NCBI RefSeq assembly: GCF_958405655.1
Contig: NZ_CATYWO010000004.1
Coordinates: 248,001-312,000 of the forward strand
From: Ralstonia condita
GTDB taxonomy: Bacteria; Pseudomonadota; Gammaproteobacteria; Burkholderiales; Burkholderiaceae
Direction of reading: 5' to 3'
Length of the DNA stretch: 64,000 nt
Shown: positions 27,400 to 37,578 of the stretch, piece after piece
How positions within the stretch are numbered: position 1 is the stretch's first letter
Layout of the letters: every line of letters starts with the position of its first letter
Position numbers and translations under genes: made by a program
The notes under the pieces: generated by a model
Databases searched by the model: none
Told to the model about the DNA's origin: nothing
Seen by the model: only the letters and a program-made list of their open reading frames with translations

Positions 27400-28953
27400 A
27401 TGCCGCTACCCACTCGAACCCGCCAGCCGTATGACATCGGTACGCATTTCCAGCGCGGCCTCGTATGGTTCCGGCGCGATCTGCGGCACATCGACCACGC
27501 GGCGCTGCATTATGCCCTGCGGCACTGCCGCGAGGTCTATTGCGTCTTTGTGTTCGACCGCGACATCCTTGACGCACTGCTCGAACGCGGGCTCCAGGCG
27601 GATCGCCGGATCGAGTTCATCCGCGCGTCCGTCGAGGAACTGCGCGGTGCCCTGCGCGAGGCCGGAGGCGAACTCATTGTCGTGCACGACCATCCCGGCC
27701 ATGCCATACCGGAACTGGCACGCACGCTTGGCGCAGAAGCGGTCTTTGCCAATCACGACGAGGAGCCGGCCGCCCAGGCCCGCGACGAGGCTGTGCGCAA
27801 GACGCTCGCCCAGCAGCCGTGCGCGTGGTTCGACTTCAAGGATCAGGTCGTCTTCGAGCGCGACGAGATCCTCAACGGCCAAGGCAAGCCGTATGGTGTT
27901 TTCACGCCGTACAAGAACGCATGGCTGGCCGCCCTCACCCCGTTCGACTTGCGTGCATACCCGACCGAGCCGTACTTCGGCGCGCTGGCCACGCCCCCGG
28001 AGGCCCTCGCGCCCGCCACCCCGTCGCTTGAAGCGATGGGCTTTGCGCGCTCGAATCTGTCGGAGATCGCCTTGCCCAGCGGCATGTCGGGGGCGCAGTC
28101 GCTGCTCGACGATTTTGAATCCCGCATGGACGACTACCAGGCGAAGCGCGACTTCCCCGCCCTGCGCGGCCCGAGCTACCTGTCAACGCATCTGCGCTTC
28201 GGCACGGTGTCGATCCGCACGCTGGCGGCCCGCGCACATGCCGCCATGCTGCGAGGCAGCCAGGGCGCCGCCACTTGGCTGTCGGAACTGATCTGGCGCG
28301 ACTTCTATTTCATGATCCTGCATCACCGCCCCGACCTGGCCGATGGCGCGTCGTTCCATCCGGAGTTCGACCGCATCCGCTGGGTCGATGGTGAAACGGG
28401 CGACGCCCGCTTCGAAGCGTGGAAGGCGGCACGCACCGGCTATCCGCTGGTGGACGCCGCCATGCTGCAGATCCACCAGAGCGGGTATATGCACAACCGC
28501 CTGCGCATGGTGGCGGCCAGCTTCCTCATCAAGGATCTGGGTGTCGATTGGCGGCGTGGCGAACAGTACTTTGCCGACGTGCTCAACGACTTCGATTTCG
28601 CCGCCAACAACGGCGGCTGGCAATGGGCGGCCTCGAGCGGGTGTGACGCACAACCGTGGTTCCGCATCTTCAACCCCGTCACGCAGTCGGAAAAGTTCGA
28701 TCCGCAGGGCCGCTTCATCCGCAAATACCTGCCGCAGCTCGCCAGGCTCCCTGACAAGTTCCTTCACGCGCCGTGGACGGCCCCCGCCGATGTGCTGAAG
28801 AGCGCTGGCATCGTGCTGGGACAGACGTATCCCCGCCCGATTGTCGACCATGCGGCCGCACGCGCCGCCACGCTGGAGCGATACGGCGTTACCAAGGCCG
28901 AGCGCACCTCCGGCGCAAAAGCGGCGGCACTGGGCAAGCCTGGCCAAGACTGA
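27400..28953 (+). CDS. phrB: Deoxyribodipyrimidine photolyase
   Basis: A class I CPD photolyase of about 517 residues, which uses FADH2 and blue light to split pyrimidine dimers. The N-terminal antenna domain starts RGLVWFRRDLRHIDHAAL. The FAD domain has SYLSTHLRFGTVSIRTL, WRDFYFMILHHRP, TGYPLVDAAMLQ, the M-H-N-R-L-R-M segment and NNGGWQWAASSGCDAQPWFRIFNP, all diagnostic. The frame is open from 27316, but the ATG at 27400 leaves an 82-base divergent promoter gap to rsuA and lacks an odd extension; the true start is uncertain. Confidence 0.93.
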   Translation: MPLPTRTRQPYDIGTHFQRGLVWFRRDLRHIDHAALHYALRHCREVYCVFVFDRDILDALLERGLQADRRIEFIRASVEELRGALREAGGELIVVHDHPGHAIPELARTLGAEAVFANHDEEPAAQARDEAVRKTLAQQPCAWFDFKDQVVFERDEILNGQGKPYGVFTPYKNAWLAALTPFDLRAYPTEPYFGALATPPEALAPATPSLEAMGFARSNLSEIALPSGMSGAQSLLDDFESRMDDYQAKRDFPALRGPSYLSTHLRFGTVSIRTLAARAHAAMLRGSQGAATWLSELIWRDFYFMILHHRPDLADGASFHPEFDRIRWVDGETGDARFEAWKAARTGYPLVDAAMLQIHQSGYMHNRLRMVAASFLIKDLGVDWRRGEQYFADVLNDFDFAANNGGWQWAASSGCDAQPWFRIFNPVTQSEKFDPQGRFIRKYLPQLARLPDKFLHAPWTAPADVLKSAGIVLGQTYPRPIVDHAAARAATLERYGVTKAERTSGAKAAALGKPGQD

Positions 28954-28967
28954 CGCCCCAAAGCCAA

Positions 28968-28990
28968 CGGGCCGGTAATCCACCGGCCCG
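28968..28990. terminator. Hairpin between the converging phrB and chpA genes
   Basis: A perfect 9-base stem (CGGGCCGGT / ACCGGCCCG) with a five-base loop lies between two converging genes. No run of T follows on either side, so if it acts as a terminator it is a weak or Rho-assisted bidirectional one. Confidence 0.45.
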
Positions 28991-29017
28991 CTGTCATGCT
29001 GTCCGAAGACAGCCGCC

Positions 29018-32000
29018 TCAACCGACGTTGGCTGCCGGCGCGCGTTCGCCAATCAGGTTACGCAGATGCTGTAACAACTCCTCTTCGTTGTACGGCTTGC
29101 CCAGGTAGACGTTCACGCCGATCTCCGCGGCATAGCGGCGATGCTTGTCCGCCGTACGCGAGGTGATCATGATGATCGGCGTGGCGCCGATGCGTTCATC
29201 CGCACGCACGTTGCGCGTGAGGTCGAAGCCGTCCATGTGCGGCATTTCAATGTCGACGAGCATGGCGTCGGGCGTGATCTCCTGCAACTGACGCAGCGCA
29301 TCCACGCCGTCACGCGCCAGCACGGCCTGGTAACCCGAGCGCGTGAGCAGACGCTGGGTGACCTTGCGCACCGTCAGCGAATCGTCGACCACCATGACGA
29401 TCGGCTGGGTCGCAAGGCCGGGTACGGCGTCGGTGCTGCCGTTGCGCGAGAGCTCTGCCACGGCGCCCGTGGTCTCCTGGTCGGCCTGCGGCAACCCCAG
29501 CGCGGCGGCTTCACGTTCAAAGCGCTGCGTGAGCACGACCGGGTTGTAGATCAGCACGATCTCGCCGTCGCCCAGCGTGGTCGCACCGGCAATCCCTTCG
29601 AGGCGCGCAAGGTGCGGACCAATGTGCTTGACCACCACTTCGCGGTTGCCGATCACTTCGTCCACGTGCACGGCGGCGCGGTCGGCGCCGTTGCGCACCA
29701 CCACGGCGGGCGAATATTTACGGCCGCCTGTCACGGGCTGCGCCTCTTCGAGCAGCGCACCGAAGTAGTGGAACGGCACCGGCCCGGTCGGCAGTTGCAG
29801 CGCGGCGGCGTTGTACGCCTCGGCCAGCGATTGCGGACGCAGCTGCTGGACGTGGTCGATCATGCCCGACGGAATGGCGTACACGCGCTCACCCACGCGC
29901 ACCAGCAGCACCTGCGTGATGGCCGTCGTCAACGGCAGGTGGATGGTGAAACGCGTGCCGACTTCCGGCGTGGTCTGCAGCGAGATCCGGCCGCCCAGGG
30001 CGACGGTTTCGGCACGCACCACGTCCATGCCGACGCCACGGCCGGCCAGCTCGGACACCTGATCCGCCGTGGAGAAGCCCGGCGTGAAGATCATCTCGGT
30101 CAGGCGCGCGTCGCTGGCCTCCTCGTCGGGCGCCAGAAGCTGGCGCTCCAGTGCGCGGGCGCGAATGCGGTCGAGGTTCAGGCCGGCGCCGTCGTCGACG
30201 AAATGCAGCACGACTTCGTTGCCCTCCTGCTGCACTTCAAGCGTCAGTTCGCCAGCGGGATTCTTGCCCTTGGCGCGGCGCTCGTCGGCGGATTCAATGC
30301 CATGTGCGACGGCGTTGCGGATCATGTGTTCCAACGGGCCGCCCATGCGGTCCAGCACGCTGCGATCCAGTTCCACCGTACCGCCCTTGATGAACAGGCG
30401 GACTTCCTTGCCGGTTTCCGACGCGGCCTGACGGGCCACGCGATACAGACGGTCGGCCACGGTATCGAACTGCACCATGCGTGCACGCATGAGGCTGCGC
30501 TGCAGGCCGCGCGTGAGGCGCGCCTGCGTTTCCAGATCGAGCGACGCCTGATCGAAACCACGGAACAAGTTCTGCTGCACCGTTGCCACGTCATTGACGG
30601 ACTCGGCCATCATCCGCGTGAGTTCCTGCAAGCGCGTGAATCGGTCGAACTCCAGCGGATCGAACGATTCGTCGTGGGCAGCCGCATCGGCAATGCGCGA
30701 CTCCATCTGCGTTTCGGCCTGGATTTCGATCTCGCGCACCTGCGAGCGCAAACGCGCCACGTTGTCGTTCAGTTCCGACAGATAGGTCTTGAGCGCGTCG
30801 ACTTCCGACTCCAGACGCGCACGCGCGGCACCGACTTCACCCGCATCATTGATGAGCGAATCGAGCGCACGCGCCTGCACGCGCACCATCGCACGCTGGC
30901 GTTCGGCGACTTCCAGCGCTTCGGTTTCGGGGCTGCGCACACCAGTCAGATCGACGCTGGTCGTGGCCACGGCCGGCAACATCGACGGGCTTGACGCAGC
31001 CTGCTCCTCGGCGGGCGCCTGCGGGGCAACGGCAGCGTCGGCCAGCCCGGCGTCCAGCGGCAGCAGCGTGCCCGACCCCAGCGCATCGACGTGCGCCTGA
31101 ATCCGGTCGAACCACACGTAAAGCTTGCGGAACAGCGTGTCGTCCACACGGTTCTGGCGCAGGCCGGTCTCGATGGCGCTTTCCATCTCGTGCGCAACCT
31201 GGCCGAGCGTCATGGCACCGGCCATGCGCGCGCTGCCCTTCAGGGTGTGCAGGTTGCGCAGCAGTAGGCCCGAGCCGGTGCGGTCCTGCGGCGCGGCTTC
31301 CCACGCGCGCAGGTGCTGGCCGAGTTCCGGCAGGGCAACGTGCGCTTCTTCCAGGAAAATTTCTAGCAGCGCGGGATCGAGCGCATCGGAAGGCGCCTGG
31401 CGCACGAGTTCCGCGACGGCGGGTTCCGCCACCGGCGACGGGTATGCCGGCGCCAGCGGCACGAGGCCCGCAGGCGGCGCGAATGCAGGTTCACCGGCCA
31501 GGCCCGCCGTTTCGTTCTCGGCCTGCTCGGCTTCGATGACAGCCTGCGGCGCGGGCTCCAGCGGCAAGCGAGGACGCAGCAGCAAGCGCTCGCACAGCTC
31601 TTCCAGGCTGCGCCGCACGGGCTCATCGGCCTCCGGCCAGACACCCGCGGCAAACTGATGCAGCATGCCGCGCATGCGCTCGACAGCCTGGTCGAGCAGG
31701 CGGAAGTCGCCAGGGTGCATGGCCACCGGGCGGCTATTGAGGTTCAGCAAGGCCTGCTCGAGCGCGTCCGCCAGCTGGCGCACCGGTTCCAGTTCCACCA
31801 CGGCGGAACTGCCTTGCAGCGTATGGGCGGCGCGCAGGGCAAGCTCGCTCGGCGGCGTACGCCCTTCATGGCGCCATTCCGAGAAATCCACGCCCAGCCG
31901 CCGGATCAGATCATCGGCTTCCTGCAGGTAGACGTTGTACAAGGCCACGCTGATGCGGACCGGGCCGATGGCCTTCACGCCATCGTCGTGCGGCGCCTCT

Positions 32001-35000
32001 TCCGGTGCGCCGGTCTGCGCGAACGGGAACGGGATCACCTTGGCGTCACCCTCGGCAGCATGCGCCGGCGCATCCGATTCGGCGTGCGGCTCGCCTTCGT
32101 CTTGCGCGGCAACCGGCATGTCGGACGCGGCGTTCGCGGTCCCGAACCCGGCGGTCGTCGCTTCGAATCGAGCGTCCTGCGTTTCGATCGCGGAGTACGG
32201 CGTCTGGGCCTCGGCGTCCGGCGTATCGGATACCACGCCAGGCGTGTGCGGCTCGGCGGCGGCCGGTTCGTCCTCCCAGATCAGGGACGCGGCGTCAGCG
32301 GCAGGTTCGGAGGCGTCGGCTACGGCCGCACCGGTTTCGGCAGGGCTATCGACTTCAGGCGCCGCCTCCAGCCAGACAAACGGGCCGCCATGACGCACCC
32401 GCTCGGCGGCCGCAACGAGCGGCTCGATCGGGTGATCGGCCTGCGGCATTTGCGCGATGGCCGCCGCCCACGCCGACAGCTCGGCTTCAGCGCGCGTGAG
32501 CAATGCGGCAAGGTCGAGCGTCGGCACGCGGCTTTCCGCCAGCCACACGTTCATGACCTGCTCGATGGCCCAGGCGGCCTCCCCGTAGCGCGTGAGGCCG
32601 ACCATACGGCCCGAGCCCTTCAGCGTGTGGAAGGCGCGGCGCAATTGCATCAGCAAGTCGAGGTCCGAACCCGCGGCCAGACCGCCCGAGCCGGCCTCGG
32701 CGGCAGCGTGCAGTGCGTGCAGATCGGTACGCACGCCAGCCAAGACTTCCTCAGCTTCGGACAGGAAGATGTCGAGCAATTCGGCATCAACGGACTGGGT
32801 ATCGCGGGCCGCGGCAGCCGGCGCAGGCGCCGCCGCAGACGGCGTGGTCGCCGGTGCCGCCAGCGCGGCCTGCATGCGTTCCAGCGCGCCTGCGCTGCCC
32901 ACCTGCCATGCGTCGAACTGGGCCAGCGCCTCTTCCAGGCGGCGGCGGCGCACGGGATCGTCGTCGATGGCGGCGGCGTCGCGTGCCTGCTGCAGCGCGG
33001 TGCGCAACTCGGCCGCGAGCGGGTCAGCCGGGTCGGCAGGCTGCCTGGCCAGCAGGCGGTCGACCAGCGATTGCAGCGGCGATACCGTGTCGGCATCGGC
33101 GGCCTGGGCAGCATCCTGCGCGTCCGTGTGGGCTTCGCGGCGGGTGAGCATGCCCGATTCCGCATCGAAAACGAATGCCTGCCACGCAACCTCGCGCTCG
33201 GTCGGCGTCAGCCTCCCTGCGATGACGATCTCGTCGACCTGTCCGCCGGTCAGTTCCGCGCCGATGGACAATGCGTCGAGCAGGCTCTGCAGCCCACTGA
33301 CGTTGGCGGCCAGGGCAGCCAGGCAGCGCTCGCGTTCGGCGGGACGCTCGCCGGCCGCTTGCAGCGCGGCAATGGTCGACTGCGCGACCTCCGTCGCACG
33401 CACGGCCGCATCAGCGCCGAGCGTGGCAAAGGCTCCCTGCATCTCACCGAACAGACGATGGGCTTCTTGCAGGCCACCGCCCTGTTCGCCTTCGCGTTCG
33501 AAGGCGTCGAGATGCGTCTCGGCCGAAGCCAGCAACGTCTGCAGCGCGCGGACCTGCTCGGCCCGGGCTCGGCGTTGCGCGGCTTCTTGCGCCAGCAGCG
33601 CGAGCCATGCGGGCGTCGTGTGAGCGTCCGACGCGGCGAGCTCGCTGCAACGGGCGGCAAACCAGGCGCTGCGCAAATCGCCTGACTCGCCGTGCAGCGC
33701 CCACGGGCGTGCCAGCATGCGCGACAGGAATTGCAGCGCCGGGGCAATGTCCCCCGTGCCGGCGTCTGCCAACCGGTTGGACAGTTCACCCAGGGCGGGC
33801 TGGCCCAGCGCTCCGGCGTGCAGCGCGAGCGTCTGCAAGGCAGCGTCGAGCTCATCGGCAGCCGGAGCAGCCTGCTGGCTCAGGGCTTCCAGCGTGCGGC
33901 CGACGCGTTGCAGCGTGTCGCTGGCATCGGTCGGGAGCAACGCGTAGTACTGGCGCGTGTGCAGCGCACCGGCCGGCGCATGCGTGGGTGGAATCGCAAA
34001 AGCCTCGACGCAGGCAACGATGTCCGGGCCGAGCGTGTCATCGCCCATCGGCGCCGCTGGGGCGTTGTTGTAGGCCATGCCCGCCAGCAGGTACAGCGCG
34101 TCGGTCAGCAGCCCCTGCGGCAGCTGGACGTTGTTGTGCGAGTACTGGCGCAGCAGCAGGTTGACGCGCGCGGCCAGACGCTTGGCGGTCAGATCGGCCG
34201 GCACCAGGCCGGCACGCAACGCGCCGAACGTCAGCGCCAGCACGAGCCAGAGATCGCGCTGGAGGTCATCGCCCGTCCGGCGGGGTTCGCGCTCCAGCGC
34301 ACGGATGCCGTGCAGCAGTTCTTCAAGGGGGGCGTACGCTGCCGCAGCGGCGGCCGGATCGGCTTGGGCGCCTTCGGCGGAAGCCGGCGCGCGCAGCGCG
34401 GTCAACAGCGCCAGTTCGAATTTGCGGCGCAGGCGCGCGAGACCTGGCAGGTCACGCGAGGGCAGCAGCAGCGCCGGCAGGTGGCGCAGCTCATCGGCCC
34501 ACAGGTCGGCGGGGTGGATGCGCTCTTCGCCCAGGCGGGCGAGCACGGCTTGATACGGTTGGAACAGGCGCAGCGGCTCTTCGGCCATGCCGGCCATCAG
34601 GTCGGCCACGTACTCCTGCAACGCCTGCACGGCGCGCGAGAAGACATCGAGCGTCTGCATGTCGGCGGGCACCGAGCCAGCATCCACGGCATCCAGCAGA
34701 CGCTTGGCCGCCTCGCAGTACACATCGACGCCGCGCAGCCCGACGATCAGCAGGGCACCGGCCGCCTGATGCAGATACTGGCCGGCCAGCCGCAGCGAGG
34801 TGGTATCGCGCGCACCGATGACTTCCGGGTGGGCTGTGACTTCGGCCGCGTATTCGCCGAACTCGCGCACGGCGTCGTCCAGCGCGGCGCGCATGTTGGG
34901 CGCCACCCAGGCCAGCGCGGAAAGATCCCGCGCCTGTGCGCTCGACGGAGCGGACCTTGGGCGCGCCGCAGGGACGCCAGCCGCCCCGGACGAGGCAGGA

Positions 35001-35038
35001 TGGGACTGGGCGGGCTCGGCGGCAGATTGATGACGCAT
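29018..35038 (-). CDS. pilL: Pil-Chp hybrid histidine kinase ChpA/PilL with multiple Hpt domains
   Basis: A 2006-residue CheA-like kinase of the twitching-motility system. In order: a degenerate N-terminal Hpt region (YLHQAAGALLIVG near residue 90, with other helical repeats to about 600), Hpt motifs FHTLKGSGRM near 804, AHTLQGSS near 1073 and LHTLKGSARM near 1263, a dimerisation region, an ATPase domain with N-box EHMIRNAVAHGIES near 1576, a CheW-like domain, and a C-terminal receiver (VDDSLTVRKV, DIEMPHMDGF near 1924). Pro/Ala/Glu linkers separate the blocks. ATG 35038 has GGAAG five bases upstream. It is the last gene of pilGHIJ-pilL and would phosphorylate PilG and PilH. Confidence 0.92.
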   Translation of the reverse strand: MRHQSAAEPAQSHPASSGAAGVPAARPRSAPSSAQARDLSALAWVAPNMRAALDDAVREFGEYAAEVTAHPEVIGARDTTSLRLAGQYLHQAAGALLIVGLRGVDVYCEAAKRLLDAVDAGSVPADMQTLDVFSRAVQALQEYVADLMAGMAEEPLRLFQPYQAVLARLGEERIHPADLWADELRHLPALLLPSRDLPGLARLRRKFELALLTALRAPASAEGAQADPAAAAAAYAPLEELLHGIRALEREPRRTGDDLQRDLWLVLALTFGALRAGLVPADLTAKRLAARVNLLLRQYSHNNVQLPQGLLTDALYLLAGMAYNNAPAAPMGDDTLGPDIVACVEAFAIPPTHAPAGALHTRQYYALLPTDASDTLQRVGRTLEALSQQAAPAADELDAALQTLALHAGALGQPALGELSNRLADAGTGDIAPALQFLSRMLARPWALHGESGDLRSAWFAARCSELAASDAHTTPAWLALLAQEAAQRRARAEQVRALQTLLASAETHLDAFEREGEQGGGLQEAHRLFGEMQGAFATLGADAAVRATEVAQSTIAALQAAGERPAERERCLAALAANVSGLQSLLDALSIGAELTGGQVDEIVIAGRLTPTEREVAWQAFVFDAESGMLTRREAHTDAQDAAQAADADTVSPLQSLVDRLLARQPADPADPLAAELRTALQQARDAAAIDDDPVRRRRLEEALAQFDAWQVGSAGALERMQAALAAPATTPSAAAPAPAAAARDTQSVDAELLDIFLSEAEEVLAGVRTDLHALHAAAEAGSGGLAAGSDLDLLMQLRRAFHTLKGSGRMVGLTRYGEAAWAIEQVMNVWLAESRVPTLDLAALLTRAEAELSAWAAAIAQMPQADHPIEPLVAAAERVRHGGPFVWLEAAPEVDSPAETGAAVADASEPAADAASLIWEDEPAAAEPHTPGVVSDTPDAEAQTPYSAIETQDARFEATTAGFGTANAASDMPVAAQDEGEPHAESDAPAHAAEGDAKVIPFPFAQTGAPEEAPHDDGVKAIGPVRISVALYNVYLQEADDLIRRLGVDFSEWRHEGRTPPSELALRAAHTLQGSSAVVELEPVRQLADALEQALLNLNSRPVAMHPGDFRLLDQAVERMRGMLHQFAAGVWPEADEPVRRSLEELCERLLLRPRLPLEPAPQAVIEAEQAENETAGLAGEPAFAPPAGLVPLAPAYPSPVAEPAVAELVRQAPSDALDPALLEIFLEEAHVALPELGQHLRAWEAAPQDRTGSGLLLRNLHTLKGSARMAGAMTLGQVAHEMESAIETGLRQNRVDDTLFRKLYVWFDRIQAHVDALGSGTLLPLDAGLADAAVAPQAPAEEQAASSPSMLPAVATTSVDLTGVRSPETEALEVAERQRAMVRVQARALDSLINDAGEVGAARARLESEVDALKTYLSELNDNVARLRSQVREIEIQAETQMESRIADAAAHDESFDPLEFDRFTRLQELTRMMAESVNDVATVQQNLFRGFDQASLDLETQARLTRGLQRSLMRARMVQFDTVADRLYRVARQAASETGKEVRLFIKGGTVELDRSVLDRMGGPLEHMIRNAVAHGIESADERRAKGKNPAGELTLEVQQEGNEVVLHFVDDGAGLNLDRIRARALERQLLAPDEEASDARLTEMIFTPGFSTADQVSELAGRGVGMDVVRAETVALGGRISLQTTPEVGTRFTIHLPLTTAITQVLLVRVGERVYAIPSGMIDHVQQLRPQSLAEAYNAAALQLPTGPVPFHYFGALLEEAQPVTGGRKYSPAVVVRNGADRAAVHVDEVIGNREVVVKHIGPHLARLEGIAGATTLGDGEIVLIYNPVVLTQRFEREAAALGLPQADQETTGAVAELSRNGSTDAVPGLATQPIVMVVDDSLTVRKVTQRLLTRSGYQAVLARDGVDALRQLQEITPDAMLVDIEMPHMDGFDLTRNVRADERIGATPIIMITSRTADKHRRYAAEIGVNVYLGKPYNEEELLQHLRNLIGERAPAANVG

Positions 35039-35134
35039 GTGTGCTTCCAAAAAGCAGATGGCGGTTGCCGCAGTTGCCTCGGTGAGCCCCTTGGCGCTCC
35101 CGCCCGAAATCCAGTGACGGCGTCGTGACGCGAA

Positions 35135-37369
35135 TCAGGCGATGCGGAACCGCGCCACCGAGTCACGCAACTCTTCGGCAAGCTGCGTGAGCTGGCGCAC
35201 CGACTGTGCGGTCTGGCGCGTACCGGTCGACGTCTGTTCCGTGATGTGCAGGATCTGTTCGATGTTCTGCGCGACGTCGGAAGCCAGCGTCGCTTCATGC
35301 GACGTCGTCTGCGAAATGCTCTCAATCAGTTCCGCAAGCTGGCGCGACACGCGGCCGATCTCCACCAGTGCGGCACCGGCGTTATCGGACAGCTTCGCCC
35401 CTTCCACCACACCCGCCGTGCTGCGCTCCATGGCGTGCACCGCGTCTTGCGTGTCGGTCTGAATCGTGCGGATCAGCGCGCCGATCTGCTTGGCTGCCTC
35501 GGCCGAACGTTCTGCCAGGCGCTGCACTTCCTCCGCCACCACCGAGAAGCCGCGACCGGCTTCACCCGCCGATGCCGCCTGGATGGCCGCGTTCAGTGCC
35601 AGCACGTTGGTCTGCTCGGTAATGTCCGAGATCAGCTCCACGATTTCACCGATCTCCTGCGACGATTCGCCCAGGCGCTTGATCCGCTTCGAGGTTTCCT
35701 GAATCTGGTCACGGATGTCGTTCATGCCCGTGATGGCGTTCTGCACGGCCTGCTGGCCTTGCTCGGCAGCGGCCAGCGAGGCGCGTGCAACGTTGGCCGA
35801 TTCAGCGGCGCCCCGCGAGACCTGCGTGATGCGGTCCGCCATCTCCACCACCGACTGGCCGGTCTGGCGAATCTGGCGCGATTGTTCTTCCGATGCGGCC
35901 ACCAGGCTTTCCGACGTGGTCTGCACCGCCGACGATGCCTGCGTCACCTGCTCGGCCGTCTGCTGCACCCGGCCGACCAGCTCGCGCAGTTCTTCCACGG
36001 TGTAGTTCACCGAGTCGGCGATGGCGCCGGTAATGTCTTCGGACACGGTGGCCTGCTTGGTCAAGTCACCGTCTGCAATGTCCTGCAGCTCGTTCATCAG
36101 ACGCAGAATGGCGGCCTGGGTGGCGTCGTTGTTGCGCTTTTCCACCATCCGGCGCTCTTCAGCTTCACGCTGACGGGCTTCTGCTTCCATCGTACGCACA
36201 CGCGAATCGCGCAGGTACAGGGCGGCCAGGCCAGCCAGGCAGACCACGGTCAGGATGGCCGACAGCACCACCGCGCCCAGCGTCAGTGGACGGTTGCGCA
36301 CGCTGTTCGAGTACGCCGATTGCAGATCGGACAGGTCAGCGCGCAGTTTCTCGTTGTCGTTGAAGATCTGCTGCTGGGCGCGCTTGGCGGCGATCAGGCC
36401 AGGCAGGTTCTCCAGGATGATCTGCGTGGTCTTCTGCACGTTGTCGAAGCGCGACTGCAGTTCGGTCAGGTAGCCCTTCGTCTCGGCATCGGTCACCGCC
36501 GACAGGCGCAGCGCCTCCGACCCGTTGAGCAGGCCGTTCAGGGTTTCATTGAACGTGTTGGTGTCCTTGCCGAGCAGGAACGCCGTTTCGGGGTTCACGC
36601 CTTCGCCGGCCAGGAACTCGTTCATGTTCTTACCGAGACGCTGCGTCAGCATCACGAGCTGCGACGAGGCCGCCACTTCACGTGCCGGGGCATTGGTCTG
36701 CAGCTTCATCGAGGCGATCTGCTCCGCCTCTTCCAGCAGTTCGGGGTTGGACGCGTTGAACACGTTGAGCGTCTTGCCCACCGCCACCAGCGTCTTTTCC
36801 TGGGTCAGAATGGCCTGGGCGCTCTTCTCGCTGCGCTTCCACTCTTCGATGGACTTGTCGAGGAACGCCTGGGCATCGCCGCTGGAGGTGGCTCGCACGC
36901 CGCGTTCGGCGCTGCCGTTCTTGAGCGCTTCAAGGTTCTCCTGCAGGCGCGCGCGGCTCTCCTTGAGCTGCGCGAAGGCGTTGGCATTACCCAGCAGCGC
37001 CACCGGCACGGCCTTGGCCAGACGCTGCGAGTGCATCAGCGTGTCACCGGCAATTTCGATCTGCACCGAACCGTTGTTGGCTTGGCGGTTATCCAGGTAC
37101 ACCGAGATCAGCAGGGCAAGCAGGCCGACCAACAGGCCGATGGTGAACAACCGCTGCTGGGCGGCAAACGGCACGCGCTCCATCCAGCCGACCATCGCGT
37201 CAACGGGCGTGCGGCCCAGTTGCCCGGCCGCGCCGGCGGGCTGGCCGTCGTCCACATGGGCCGCATCATCCAACTGCACGGAAGCCGCGGAAGCGCCCTC
37301 CACTGCAACCTCCGGCGTCCCTGCCTCAACTCCAGCACGACGACCCGCGTTGAACCACTTGAACCCCAT
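35135..37369 (-). CDS. pilJ: Type IV pilus methyl-accepting chemotaxis protein PilJ
   Basis: A 744-residue transducer. After about 70 cytoplasmic residues comes a first membrane span (LFTIGLLVGLLALLISVYL), then a periplasmic region with PilJ-type repeats (DTLMHSQRLAKA, SSQLVMLTQRLGKNMNEF), a second span (LTLGAVVLSAILTVVCLAG) near residue 365, a HAMP-like segment and the MCP signalling domain with the hairpin tip EQTNVLALNAAIQAASAGE. It senses pilus-surface interaction in Pseudomonas. The 96 bases to pilL and about 209 to pilI hold no gene. Confidence 0.95.
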   Translation of the reverse strand: MGFKWFNAGRRAGVEAGTPEVAVEGASAASVQLDDAAHVDDGQPAGAAGQLGRTPVDAMVGWMERVPFAAQQRLFTIGLLVGLLALLISVYLDNRQANNGSVQIEIAGDTLMHSQRLAKAVPVALLGNANAFAQLKESRARLQENLEALKNGSAERGVRATSSGDAQAFLDKSIEEWKRSEKSAQAILTQEKTLVAVGKTLNVFNASNPELLEEAEQIASMKLQTNAPAREVAASSQLVMLTQRLGKNMNEFLAGEGVNPETAFLLGKDTNTFNETLNGLLNGSEALRLSAVTDAETKGYLTELQSRFDNVQKTTQIILENLPGLIAAKRAQQQIFNDNEKLRADLSDLQSAYSNSVRNRPLTLGAVVLSAILTVVCLAGLAALYLRDSRVRTMEAEARQREAEERRMVEKRNNDATQAAILRLMNELQDIADGDLTKQATVSEDITGAIADSVNYTVEELRELVGRVQQTAEQVTQASSAVQTTSESLVAASEEQSRQIRQTGQSVVEMADRITQVSRGAAESANVARASLAAAEQGQQAVQNAITGMNDIRDQIQETSKRIKRLGESSQEIGEIVELISDITEQTNVLALNAAIQAASAGEAGRGFSVVAEEVQRLAERSAEAAKQIGALIRTIQTDTQDAVHAMERSTAGVVEGAKLSDNAGAALVEIGRVSRQLAELIESISQTTSHEATLASDVAQNIEQILHITEQTSTGTRQTAQSVRQLTQLAEELRDSVARFRIA

Positions 37370-37578
37370 AGGACCCTCTTATTTTTTCGATGCCGCCCGC
37401 TCGCGTTATCGAGACCGACGACATGGATTTCCCATCCGCGTCCATGCCTTGTCTTGCCCGGCGTGGTCCGCACCTGTTGCCCTCGTGCGCGCTCGCTCCC
37501 GTTGCGAACGCACGCAATCTTTCTCGTTCTTTGCCGGGCCGATCGAGCGCCCCGGTCCGTACAGCATGCGCCGCGCGT

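Noticed and set aside
29141..33685. Long rightward open frames (617 and 675 codons) opposite the chpA/pilL gene
   Set aside because: They are His/Arg/Gln-rich mirror frames of a GC-rich gene. The leftward protein has recognisable Hpt, kinase, CheW and receiver motifs; the mirror frames have none.
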